Assembly (NCBI RefSeq): GCF_003837805.1
Contig: NZ_RQIT01000001.1
Span: 620,001-684,000 of the forward strand
Direction of reading: 5' to 3'
Length of the DNA: 64,000 nt
Origin: Bradyrhizobium sp. RP6
GTDB lineage: Bacteria; Pseudomonadota; Alphaproteobacteria; Rhizobiales; Xanthobacteraceae
A program made the position numbers and the translations under genes. The notes beneath the pieces are model-generated. The model was not told the DNA's origin, ran no database searches, and was given only the letters and a program-made list of their open reading frames with translations. Numbering within the stretch: position 1 is the first letter of the stretch; every line of letters starts with the position of its first letter. Positions 29,022 to 36,873 of the stretch are shown in pieces.

Positions 29022-29630
29022 ATGGCATCGCAATCCGCCGACCACATCATCGATCTCTATCAGCGCAAGGCATCGGACTGGATCGACAGCCGTGCACGGA
29101 GCGGTCTGTTCGAACAGGCTTGGCTCGGCCGTTTCCGTGCGCTGCTGCCGCCGGCCGGCTCCGTCCTCGATCTCGGCTGCGGCTCGGCAGAGCCGATGGC
29201 GAGATACCTGATCGGGCTTGATCATCGCGTGACGGGAGTGGATTCCTCGCCGGCCATGATTGATGCGTCCCGACAACGTTTCCCGGAGCAGGAATGGATC
29301 GTCGCCGATATGCGCCGGCTTGCGATGGGTCGGCGATTTTGCGGCATCCTTGCCTGGGATAGCTTCTTTCACCTCTGTTTCGACGACCAGCGCCGCATGT
29401 TCCCGATCTTCCGGGATCATGCGAAGCCTGAGGCGGCGCTGATGTTCACGAGCGGCCCGGCTGAGGGCGAGGCGATCGGCGTGCTCGGCGGTGAGCCGCT
29501 GTATCATGCCAGCCTGGATCCGGCCGAGTATCGATCGCTGCTCGACCGCAACGGATTCCGCACGGTGTCGCACGTGGTCGAGGACCCCGATTGCGGTGGT
29601 CACACCATCTGGCTGGCCCAGCGCATTTGA
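29022..29630 (+). CDS. class I SAM-dependent methyltransferase
   Basis: A 202-residue enzyme, or 206 if a GTG at 29010 is used. Motif I is SVLDLGCGSAEPMARYL, followed by an acidic GVDSSPAMID loop and motif-IV-like ILAWDSFFHLCFDDQ. The C-terminus ends DCGGHTIWLAQRI. This is a Methyltransf_11/25-like fold; the substrate cannot be predicted. It lies alone behind a palindromic repeat. Confidence 0.85.
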   Translation: MASQSADHIIDLYQRKASDWIDSRARSGLFEQAWLGRFRALLPPAGSVLDLGCGSAEPMARYLIGLDHRVTGVDSSPAMIDASRQRFPEQEWIVADMRRLAMGRRFCGILAWDSFFHLCFDDQRRMFPIFRDHAKPEAALMFTSGPAEGEAIGVLGGEPLYHASLDPAEYRSLLDRNGFRTVSHVVEDPDCGGHTIWLAQRI

Positions 29631-29733
29631 GAGGCGCGCCAAGTCGCGGCAGCAACGGCATCGCCGTGAAGCAAGCAATCCGGCAGGCATTCCGCTGAGA
29701 GCGGGCCTGCCAGCAGCTCTCGCCAGTCCTAAA

Positions 29734-29997
29734 CTAGATCGCTCGGCGTTGCCGGCCGGCGAAGAGACCGTAAACAAACAGCACGATGATGGCGCCGACC
29801 ACCGCACCGATCAGGCCGGCCCCTTCGCCTGGACGATACCAACCCAGCGCTTGCCCGAGATAGGAGGCAACGAACGCGCCGACGATGCCGAGGATGGTCG
29901 TCAGGATGAAGCCGGAAGGTTCATTATCGCCGGGCATGATGAACTTGGCGATCACGCCGGCGAGAAAGCCAATGATGATGGTCCAAAGAAGGCTCAT
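29734..29997 (-). CDS. GlsB/YeaQ/YmgE family stress membrane protein
   Basis: An 87-residue protein with three hydrophobic segments and the transglycosylase-associated-protein signature GFLAGVIAKFIMPGD and ILTTILGIVGAFVASYLG. Members are small inner-membrane proteins induced by general stress. It follows the yidB-like gene by 32 bp on the same strand, so the two likely share the EcfG-type promoter upstream of the latter. Confidence 0.9.
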   Translation of the reverse strand: MSLLWTIIIGFLAGVIAKFIMPGDNEPSGFILTTILGIVGAFVASYLGQALGWYRPGEGAGLIGAVVGAIIVLFVYGLFAGRQRRAI

Positions 29998-30029
29998 GTC
30001 TACACCTCTTCTGAGTTGAGCGGCTGCTT

Positions 30030-30479
30030 CTATGCCTCGGGCAGGCGCCCATCCGGCGTGTATTTGTCGATTGCGGAAGGAAGCTCGCGGGATAGCCGCG
30101 CGACGATCTCGTCCTGAGAGAGCCCGGTCTGCTGCGCGAGCTTATCCAGGACGTCAGTGCCGATGGCTTGTTTGAGCTCCGGCGAGGAGATCTCCTTGTT
30201 GGGGCCGGGTTTTACCCATGAATCGGCGATGTCACCCTGCCCACTCTGGTTGAACCGCTCCAGGAGCTCGCCAATTCCGCCATTGAGGAGGCCGCCGATT
30301 CCGCCCGCCCCGAGCATACCGCCGAGATTGCCGAGCACGCCCCCAAGCGGTTGCTGACCGCCCGCGGACGAGCCGCTCCCTGCGCCTTTCAGCAGCTCAG
30401 CCAATTTGTCGCGGTTCTGATATCCGGCAATGGCCAGCATTGCCAGAAGGGCAGTCATGGAGGGCATTCCGCGGCGCAT
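30030..30479 (-). CDS. YidB family protein (DUF937)
   Basis: A 149-residue protein with a Gly-rich middle (GGVLGNLGGMLGAGGIGGLL) and a C-terminal domain with SWVKPGPNKEISSPELKQAI and LAQQTGLSQDEIVARLSREL, typical of the YidB family. The start has the ribosome site GGAGCTGCCAG. It is the first gene of a two-gene unit with the GlsB-like gene. The biochemical role is unknown; related genes are often stress- or stationary-phase-associated. Confidence 0.88.
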   Translation of the reverse strand: MRRGMPSMTALLAMLAIAGYQNRDKLAELLKGAGSGSSAGGQQPLGGVLGNLGGMLGAGGIGGLLNGGIGELLERFNQSGQGDIADSWVKPGPNKEISSPELKQAIGTDVLDKLAQQTGLSQDEIVARLSRELPSAIDKYTPDGRLPEA

Positions 30480-30511
30480 CTGGCAGCTCCTTCAAAAGGT
30501 CAGACACGCAA

Positions 30512-30536
30512 AACTGTCTCGGCCCGCTTGTGTTCC
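30512..30536 (-). promoter_or_regulatory. EcfG-type promoter upstream of the yidB-like gene
   Basis: On the minus strand GGAAC (30532-30536) is followed after 16 nt by AGTT (30512-30515). The general-stress sigma factor EcfG of rhizobia recognises about GGAAC-N16/17-CGTT, so this matches at all but one base. It lies about 33-57 bp upstream of the gene for YidB, and both this gene and glsB are stress-type genes. Confidence 0.55.
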
Positions 30537-30680
30537 TTGGATCGGCACGCTCGCGACCAAGCGTCCCAGCTCGTCCAGGGCGCTGACCGTCGATGGGTCG
30601 CTGCACGGAGCCGTTGCCGGGCCGATCCGGGGGGCGGGCTGGGTCGGTGGCTGCGCCGGGAGTGCGCCAGCCGACAGGCG

Positions 30681-30756
30681 GGTGGCAGACCGCGTTGATT
30701 GCGAATACGATCCGATCAAAAGAATGGCCGGGATCGGCTCGAGCTTCCCAGCGTCG
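30681..30756 (+). pseudogene. decayed fragment similar to the 117-residue hypothetical gene at 28535
   Basis: Translated, this stretch reads RVADRVDCEYDPIKRMAGI followed by GSSF, against LVADGVYCDFDPIKRKADI and GSSF at the end of the 28535-28888 gene. The DNA also matches (GATCCGATCAAAAGAATGGCC against GATCCGATCAAGAGGAAGGCC in part). No start and no matching N-terminal part are present, and the frame continues past the normal stop. The surrounding 30480-30794 region otherwise has no gene. Confidence 0.65.
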
Positions 30757-30794
30757 GGAGTAACGATCCGGTCGATATGTGGGATGGGATCGTC

Positions 30795-32084
30795 ATGACC
30801 GGGGACTGGGCAGGAGATTATCGGATTCTACATGAAGCCGACCTGCGGGATTATCTCGCAGGGGTTTCGGAGCTCAAGGCGCTGCTCGGCGACGAGCCGT
30901 CCTCCTGGGAGATCACCGAGGTCGGCGACGGCAATCTCAACCTCGTCTTCATCGTCAAGGGCGCGCGCGGCGGCATCGCCGTGAAGCAGGCGCTGCCTTA
31001 TGTCCGGCTGGTCGGCGAAAGCTGGCCGCTGCCGCTGTCGCGGGCCCACTACGAATATCTCGCTCTGTCCCGGCAGGCCGAGCTCGCGCCCGGCCTCGTG
31101 CCGGCGCTGCTGCATCACAACGAAGCCTTGGCGCTGACCGTGATGGAGCTGCTCGAGCCGCACATCATCATGCGCAAGGGGCTGGTTGCGGCGACGCGAT
31201 ATCCCCGTTTCGTGGACGACATCACCACCTTCATGGCGCAAACCTTGTTCTTCACCTCCGACCTCGCGCTGTCCGCAGCCGAGAAGAAGCAGGGCATCGC
31301 CGCCTTTGCCGGCAACCACGCGCTGTGCAAGATCACGGAGGATCTGATCTTCACCGATCCGTACCGCATCGCCGAGCAGAACCGCTGGACTTCGCCCTAT
31401 CTCGACGGCTTGGCCGCTGAGCTGCGCGAAGACATGGATCTGCACATTGCGATCTCCCGCCTGAAGCTGAAGTTCATGGCAAGCCCGGAAGCGCTGCTTC
31501 ACGGCGACCTCCACACCGGCTCCATCATGGTGACGGAGAACGAGACGAGGGTGATCGACCCTGAATTTGCGTTCTACGGTCCGATGGGCTTCGATGTCGG
31601 CGCTGTGCTGGCGAACCTGCTGATGGCCTACTTTGCATCAAGCGGCCACGAGCGCGCGCCGGGCGATCGCCGCGCGTTCGAGACGTGGCTGCTGGAGACC
31701 GTCGAGCAGGTCTGGAACGAATTCGCCCGCAAATTCCTCGACCTCTGGCGCGCCGGCGCGGAAGGCGATGGCTATCCCGTCTCGCTCTTCGCGGGCGAGA
31801 AGGGGGCAGCACGGCTGGAAGCCGAACGGCAGGCCTACATGCGGCGTCTGTTCGCCGACACGGTCGGCTTCGCCGCGGCCAAGATCATCCGCCGCATCTT
31901 CGGTCTTGCTCACAATATCGATTTCGAGCTGATCGAAGACCCGCAGGCGCGCGCGACCTGTGAGGCCCGGGCAGTGCGCCTGGCGCGGGCGATGATGGTG
32001 GAAACGGCGGCGTTTCCGACGATTGCTGACGTCACCGGCGCTGCGCGAAAACTGCGGGACTGGATGCCGGAGCTGTCTGGCTGA
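30795..32084 (+). CDS. mtnK: S-methyl-5-thioribose kinase
   Basis: A 429-residue cytosolic kinase of the methionine salvage pathway that phosphorylates 5-methylthioribose. The ATP loop region is EVGDGNLNLVFIVKG, the catalytic HGD is in EALLHGDLHTGSIMV, and the metal Asp in VIDPEFAFYGPMGFDVG. ATG at 30795 gives MTGDWAGDYRILHEADLRDYL, the family start; the upstream open frame overlaps pseudogene DNA. No mtnA (isomerase) or other salvage gene is adjacent, which is unusual because mtnK and mtnA are commonly paired. Confidence 0.93.
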   Translation: MTGDWAGDYRILHEADLRDYLAGVSELKALLGDEPSSWEITEVGDGNLNLVFIVKGARGGIAVKQALPYVRLVGESWPLPLSRAHYEYLALSRQAELAPGLVPALLHHNEALALTVMELLEPHIIMRKGLVAATRYPRFVDDITTFMAQTLFFTSDLALSAAEKKQGIAAFAGNHALCKITEDLIFTDPYRIAEQNRWTSPYLDGLAAELREDMDLHIAISRLKLKFMASPEALLHGDLHTGSIMVTENETRVIDPEFAFYGPMGFDVGAVLANLLMAYFASSGHERAPGDRRAFETWLLETVEQVWNEFARKFLDLWRAGAEGDGYPVSLFAGEKGAARLEAERQAYMRRLFADTVGFAAAKIIRRIFGLAHNIDFELIEDPQARATCEARAVRLARAMMVETAAFPTIADVTGAARKLRDWMPELSG

Positions 32085-32088
32085 GAGT

Positions 32089-32718
32089 TCAACGCCTGCT
32101 GACGTCGACTAGGCGAGGACGAAGCTGGCTCGGGCGCGGGATGTCGGCCGCCAGAGGGCGCAGCCATTCGCGGAAGCTGACGATCTCCGGGCAATCCGCG
32201 GTACCTTCGGGTGCAACCAGCCAATCACCGAGGCCCGATCCCCCATCGACCCGGTCGCAGCGATAACCGGGATGGTGGCTGAGACCGCGGCCGATCAACA
32301 GATCGACCTTGCCCTCGACGAGTTCGTGCAAGCCCGCGGGTTGCAGCACCCGCAGGCCGATGTCCGGATGTGCGCTGCGAAACTCCGCCAGCCCCAGGCG
32401 GCGCAGGTCGATGCCGCCGTGGACTCCCAGGTGCAGTTGCACCGCACCTGGCGGTTTCAATTGCGAGGTCGCCTCCGCAATGTGGCGAAAACCCTCGGAT
32501 ATTCCGGGCAGATAGGACCGGCCCGCGGCGGTGAGGATGAGCTGCTTATGCAGCCGCTCGAACAACTGCACGCCGAGGCGGGCCTCCAGCGCCTTCACCT
32601 GCTGCCCCACGGCGGCCGGGGTCACGTGCAGCTCGTGCGCGGCGAGCTTGAAGCTGAGATGCCGGGCGGCGGCCTCGAAGGCGCGGAGCGCGTTGAGCGG
32701 GGGAAGGGCGTAGGTCAT
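32089..32718 (-). CDS. LysR family regulator, internally shortened
   Basis: A 209-residue protein. The N-terminal winged helix-turn-helix is intact (LNALRAFEAAARHLSFKLAA, then LHVTPAAVGQQVKALEARLG), of GcvA type. The effector domain is too short: HPDIGLRVLQPAG and VDLLIGRGLSHHPGYRCDRV are followed almost at once by GDWLVAPEGTADCPEIVSFREWL, which normally lies near the end of a protein of about 300 residues. About 80-90 residues of the effector domain seem to be missing without loss of frame. It is divergent from the RidA gene (128-bp gap). It might still bind DNA but respond abnormally. Confidence 0.75.
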   Translation of the reverse strand: MTYALPPLNALRAFEAAARHLSFKLAAHELHVTPAAVGQQVKALEARLGVQLFERLHKQLILTAAGRSYLPGISEGFRHIAEATSQLKPPGAVQLHLGVHGGIDLRRLGLAEFRSAHPDIGLRVLQPAGLHELVEGKVDLLIGRGLSHHPGYRCDRVDGGSGLGDWLVAPEGTADCPEIVSFREWLRPLAADIPRPSQLRPRLVDVSRR

Positions 32719-32846
32719 CGCAATGCAGTTTGACACTGATGGAGCGAGCCCTTGCAATAGATTTTCTTGCGCTGAACCGCAGGAATGATGCTTTGCGGCG
32801 CGGCGCTGCCGCCGGATACGGTCAAGCCGCAATCCGGAGAGACCCT

Positions 32847-33239
32847 ATGTCCCCAGCTCACATCGTCAGCCACAATCCCGCAACGGTCCGTGCTCCCGCC
32901 GGTGGTTACAGCATGGGGCTTGAAGTCAGTCAGCATCGCCGCCTGCTGTTTATCAGCGGCCAGGTGCCGGAGACATCCGACGGCAGTGTGCCCGAAGGTT
33001 TCGAAGCGCAATGCGAGCAGGCCTGGTGCAATGTCATCGAGGTGCTCGCCGCCGCCGGCCTTGGCGTCAAGCATCTGGTCAAGGTCACCACTTTCCTGAC
33101 CGACCTCAGTCAGGTCGTGCCCAATCGTGCCGTTCGGCGCAAGATGCTGGCGGGACACGAACCCGCGCTCACGGTCATCATTGCGCAAACCGTCGACAGC
33201 AAATGGCTGCTGGAGATCGAGGCGATCGCCGCGGAATGA
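32847..33239 (+). CDS. RidA family protein
   Basis: A 130-residue YjgF/YER057c/UK114-type protein. Family features are the FISGQVPETSDG motif, the long helix with CNVIEVLAAAGLGVKHLVKVTTFLTD and the terminal ALTVIIAQTVDSKWLLEIEAIA. Members hydrolyse reactive enamines/imines; the usual Arg in the R-x-x-E-IEA end is replaced here by KWLLEIEA, so it may be an Rid-subfamily with another role. It starts the two-gene unit with the ATC-hydrolase-like gene. Confidence 0.9.
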   Translation: MSPAHIVSHNPATVRAPAGGYSMGLEVSQHRRLLFISGQVPETSDGSVPEGFEAQCEQAWCNVIEVLAAAGLGVKHLVKVTTFLTDLSQVVPNRAVRRKMLAGHEPALTVIIAQTVDSKWLLEIEAIAAE

Positions 33240-33284
33240 AGCCGGCGCCGCCGGCGTCGCAGAGCCAATCATATCAGGTGTCCA

Positions 33285-33986
33285 ATGGCCGAGATCCATC
33301 CCTTCTACCAGACGCATCGGGAAGCAATGGAGGCCGCCATGCGTGGCCGCCTCGACATTGCCGAGCCGATGCTGCGCGAGCGCGCGCACCTCTCCGATGT
33401 CCATGGGATCAGGCAGGAAGTAATGGACGAATTCGGGATCGTCCTCACGCAGATGCCCTATGTCGGTGGTGCAGCCAGCCGCATGAGCGATTTCTTCATG
33501 CGCCTGACCGGTTTCATGGCCATCAGTCGGGTGCTCCGGCGCCACGGCGTGCCGGTGCCTGTGATCGGTGAGATCGAGCGGGAGACCTACAAGGCGCAAT
33601 TGCTCACCGAGCCGGAAGCGGAACGCCTTGCCTTGGGACGTCAGTTCATGTCGTCGGAGAACCAGGTGTTGCTGCGTGAGCAGGCCGCGCGGAGCACCAC
33701 GGAGAGCCATCAGAAGGAGTTTCCGGAGGACTTCGTCTACGATTTCGTCGAGCCGGGTCCCGGCGATGAATTCGAGTTCGGCATCAACTACAGGGCCTGC
33801 GGCTTCTGCAAGCTCGCGGCGCGACATGGCGAGACCGAGATCTTGCCCAACATCTGCGGCCTCGACTTCGACGCCTACGCCACGCGAGGCATCCGTCTGG
33901 AAAGGACGCAGACCTTGGCAGGAGGGGCCAGCCACTGCAATTTCCGCTTCTCGCGGCTGCCGCCGGACCGGAAGATCGGGAGCTAG
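33285..33986 (+). CDS. L-2-amino-thiazoline-4-carboxylic acid hydrolase family protein
   Basis: A 233-residue protein. The C-terminal half with DFVYDFVEPGPGDEFEFGI, YRACGFCKLAARHG, LPNICGLDFDAYA and the end SHCNFRFSR matches the ATC hydrolase family (PF14196-like), including the paired Cys in CGFC and the late HCNFRF. Known members open the thiazoline ring in the cysteine-forming pathway of Pseudomonas; many others have unknown substrates. It follows the RidA gene by 45 bp, consistent with a small amine- or heterocycle-degrading unit under the divergent LysR gene. Confidence 0.8.
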   Translation: MAEIHPFYQTHREAMEAAMRGRLDIAEPMLRERAHLSDVHGIRQEVMDEFGIVLTQMPYVGGAASRMSDFFMRLTGFMAISRVLRRHGVPVPVIGEIERETYKAQLLTEPEAERLALGRQFMSSENQVLLREQAARSTTESHQKEFPEDFVYDFVEPGPGDEFEFGINYRACGFCKLAARHGETEILPNICGLDFDAYATRGIRLERTQTLAGGASHCNFRFSRLPPDRKIGS

Positions 33987-34229
33987 GGCTCGGACTCATT
34001 CACAGCCAGAAGGCGATGGTGGTTGCGAGCTGAAGTCGTACGAACTTCGCCGCTCGCAGCGCATAGCGGCATGAGACAGGCGCTGAAGACGGTCAGGCTC
34101 ACCCGGATGGGCTGACCGCCGGCGCGGTCGATCCGTCACGACAGCCGTCGCGGCTGCGCACTCGCCGAACCGTCCGACAGCGTCAGCATCGCCGCGACTA
34201 ACTGATGCGGGTCCCTGTTCGCGCCCTGC

Positions 34230-34760
34230 TCAGTCCTCGTCCTGCCACCTGCGCAGATCCGTCTGGTCATGATAGGCCATGCGGTCCGGCGTGGTGATGA
34301 ATTCCATCGTCGTGCCCCACGGCATGCGGCAGTAGCAGACCTTGTTTCCAGGACCTTTCTCGGTTGCATAGGGAATAGCGCGTGGCGCGGTGAGGAGGGT
34401 GCCTCCCGCCTTCTCGAAGCGCTCGACCGATGCGTCGATGTCGTCGGTATAGAGAGCGAAGTGCGTGATGCCGAAGTCGCTCGCCCGGATCGGCTTGGCT
34501 TGCTCGGGACCGTGCATTTCAAAGAGCTCGATATCGGGTCCGGTTCCGATTTTGACCATTGCCTGCGCACGCACGACCGTTCCCGGAAAAGCGCCAACGG
34601 CTCGCTCGAAGTCGGGTCCCTGCCGCGGCGGATCCTGCGGTCCGAAGGACTGGTAGATCACCTGGCCGCCGAACGCTTCGACCAGGAACGATTTTGCTGC
34701 TTCGATGTCGGGCACCGTGATGCCGATATGATTGACGCCGCGAATGATGGGTGCGGTCAT
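34230..34760 (-). CDS. VOC family protein (glyoxalase/dioxygenase superfamily)
   Basis: A 176-residue protein with two VOC half-modules: RGVNHIGITVPDIEAAKSFLV with the first His ligand, DIELFEMHGP, ITHFALYTDDIDASVERFE with the second His, and MPWGTTMEFIT with the final Glu. The four positions fit a metal site. It is the last gene of a minus-strand unit with an alpha/beta hydrolase and an SDR (gap about 100 bp). The substrate is unknown. Confidence 0.85.
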   Translation of the reverse strand: MTAPIIRGVNHIGITVPDIEAAKSFLVEAFGGQVIYQSFGPQDPPRQGPDFERAVGAFPGTVVRAQAMVKIGTGPDIELFEMHGPEQAKPIRASDFGITHFALYTDDIDASVERFEKAGGTLLTAPRAIPYATEKGPGNKVCYCRMPWGTTMEFITTPDRMAYHDQTDLRRWQDED

Positions 34761-34862
34761 GACAGTCTCCTTTGCTGTTGATTCGATCCATCGCGTTTCT
34801 GCAGCGCAATTTTCCCGCAGCCTAGCGATCCGCCCGGCCCACGACGGCGCGGGCGCCGAGTT

Positions 34863-35711
34863 TCAGTTGGCCTCGAGGAACTCGATCAGGGCGGCCGCGA
34901 CTTCATCCGGCCGCTCGTCCGCGACATAGTGGCTGCACCGCGCGATCGAGCCGCCCCTCACATTGGTGGCGAACTCCTTGAGCATCGGCACCATCTGCGC
35001 ACCGAACCGCTGGTCCCCACCCAGTCCGAGCAGGGGTATCTCGAGCGGTTGCTTCTTGTACTCGAGCGCAGTCGCATGATCGGCGGCGAGGGTGCGGTAC
35101 CATTCCATGCCGCCACGCGTGCGGCCAGGAAGCGCCATCGCCTTGGCGTAGATCTCGATGTCCGCCGGATTGAAGGTGCTGTGATCGTAGAACCGCTCTG
35201 CCATGAAGGTCGAAACATAGTCATATTCACGGCCATGAATCAGGCGCTCTGGTAGGTCTCGGTTCATATGGAAGCTGAAGTGCCAGAGCCTTGCGGTCGT
35301 CGCCTCCCATCCGGTCCAGCCGGGAAGCGGAACGTCGAGGACGGCCAGGTGGGTAACAGCCTCCCGATAGAGAGCGGCCTGCGGCAAGGCGACCATTCCG
35401 CCGATGTCATGTCCGCACACGGCGTAGCGTTCATGCCCAAGGGCAACCATCACTTCATGCGCGTCGCGCGCCATCGTCGCCTTGTCATAGCCGTCGAGCG
35501 GGCAGTCGGAAAAGCCGGCGCCGCGCAGATCCATGGCCACCACGCTGAAATGCTCGGCCAGCAGCGGCATCACATGGTGCCATTCCCACCAAGTTTCCGG
35601 CCAGCCGTGAAGCAGAAGAATCGGCGGGCCTGAGCCTCCCGTGACGGCGTTGATCTTGATGCCATTCACCGGCACCAGCTGCTGGGTAAACCCCTTCAAA
35701 GTTGCGATCAT
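34863..35711 (-). CDS. alpha/beta hydrolase (epoxide hydrolase / haloacetate dehalogenase-like)
   Basis: A 282-residue enzyme. The oxyanion motif is LLLHGWPETWWEW, the nucleophile is Asp in AVCGHDIGGMVA (the GHDxGG type seen in epoxide hydrolases and dehalogenases), and the catalytic His lies in ARCSHYVADERPDEVA. The cap domain is about residues 130-215. It lies 51 bp downstream of the SDR gene in the same unit. The reaction is probably hydrolysis of an epoxide, ester or haloacid, but the substrate is not known. Confidence 0.88.
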   Translation of the reverse strand: MIATLKGFTQQLVPVNGIKINAVTGGSGPPILLLHGWPETWWEWHHVMPLLAEHFSVVAMDLRGAGFSDCPLDGYDKATMARDAHEVMVALGHERYAVCGHDIGGMVALPQAALYREAVTHLAVLDVPLPGWTGWEATTARLWHFSFHMNRDLPERLIHGREYDYVSTFMAERFYDHSTFNPADIEIYAKAMALPGRTRGGMEWYRTLAADHATALEYKKQPLEIPLLGLGGDQRFGAQMVPMLKEFATNVRGGSIARCSHYVADERPDEVAAALIEFLEAN

Positions 35712-35762
35712 GATCGCTTTCCGGTCAGATGTCGACGTTCAAACAGAGCTCGCGACCAGCGC

Positions 35763-36587
35763 TCAGCGCTGGTCGAAATCCGTGGCGATCGAGATATCGC
35801 GCCAGGCGTCGATATCGCTGCGGAAGGCGGCCAGCTTTCGCTCGGCGATCGCGTGCGCGATCGGGCCGAGCGGCAGATGAAGCGGGGCGTCATCGGCGTC
35901 CACTGCCTGCAGGATCACCGCGATCGCCTTGTCGGGATCGCCCGCCTGATTGCCGTCGTTCGTTTCGCGATAGTGCTTGCGTGAGGTCGCGGCGTATTCC
36001 GGCATCTCGTTGGTCGCCATCGTGATCGAACGGCCAAGGAAATCGGTGCGAAACGGCCCGGGTTCGACGATCAGCACGCGGATGCCGAACGGCTCCAGCT
36101 CGCCGGCGAGAGCTTCGGAAATCCCCTCCACGGCGAACTTGGCGGCATTGTAATAACCTCCGCCGCTGCCGCCCGCGATGCCCGCGCCGGACGACATGTT
36201 GACGATCGTTCCGCCCGCACGTCGCAGGACGGGCAGGGCGGCTCTGGTGGTTTCGATCAGACCGAAGACGTTCACCTCGAACATCGGCCGATATTCCTCG
36301 GGCGTGCCTTCCTCGATCGCGCCGAACAGGCCGTAGCCGGCATTGTTCACGAGCACGTCAAACCCGCCAAAGGTCTCGACCGCCTTTGCGACCGCTGCCT
36401 TGGCTGCCGCCGCATCGGTCACGTCGAGTGGCAAGGTGATCATGCGGCCGCCGAAAGGCTCGGCCATTTCCGCGATCGTCTTGACATTGCGGGCCGTCGC
36501 GATGACCCGATCGCCGCGCTGTGCGGCAGCAAGCGCGAGCCGCTCGCCGAAGCCGCTTGAGCAGCCTGTGATGAGCCAAGTTTTCAT
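35763..36587 (-). CDS. SDR family oxidoreductase
   Basis: A 274-residue NAD(P)-dependent dehydrogenase. The cofactor loop is WLITGCSSGFGERLALAAAQ, NAG occurs in DVLVNNAGYGLFG, the catalytic Ser in NMSSGAGIAGG, and the YxxxK motif in YYNAAKFAVEG. It has the GCSSGFG form common in the classical SDR group related to ketoreductases. The start has a GGAGAAGAAGC site. It is the first gene of a three-gene unit divergent from a LysR gene (287-bp intergenic region). Confidence 0.9.
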   Translation of the reverse strand: MKTWLITGCSSGFGERLALAAAQRGDRVIATARNVKTIAEMAEPFGGRMITLPLDVTDAAAAKAAVAKAVETFGGFDVLVNNAGYGLFGAIEEGTPEEYRPMFEVNVFGLIETTRAALPVLRRAGGTIVNMSSGAGIAGGSGGGYYNAAKFAVEGISEALAGELEPFGIRVLIVEPGPFRTDFLGRSITMATNEMPEYAATSRKHYRETNDGNQAGDPDKAIAVILQAVDADDAPLHLPLGPIAHAIAERKLAAFRSDIDAWRDISIATDFDQR

Positions 36588-36873
36588 TGCTTCTTCTCCG
36601 AGTTGTTTTCAGACGACCAACCGCGATTAGCCCGGCGCCATCACCTTGCGGAAAGAACCCGCGGCCGCTGACCAGCCCATAAGGTCCCTAGTTTCCCGCA
36701 CAGCGGGAAGTGCACGTTCACAGCCAGTGTCACCCAAGCGGCGGCCCTCATGGGTCGGGGGAATTCCACAGAAGAACGCACCTCCAGGCGATGGCAGGGA
36801 TCTAGGTGCTTAGATTTGTTCTTTGAGTGACATAATTGTACTCTCGGCGTTCAGTTTTGTGTGGGTGGTCGCG

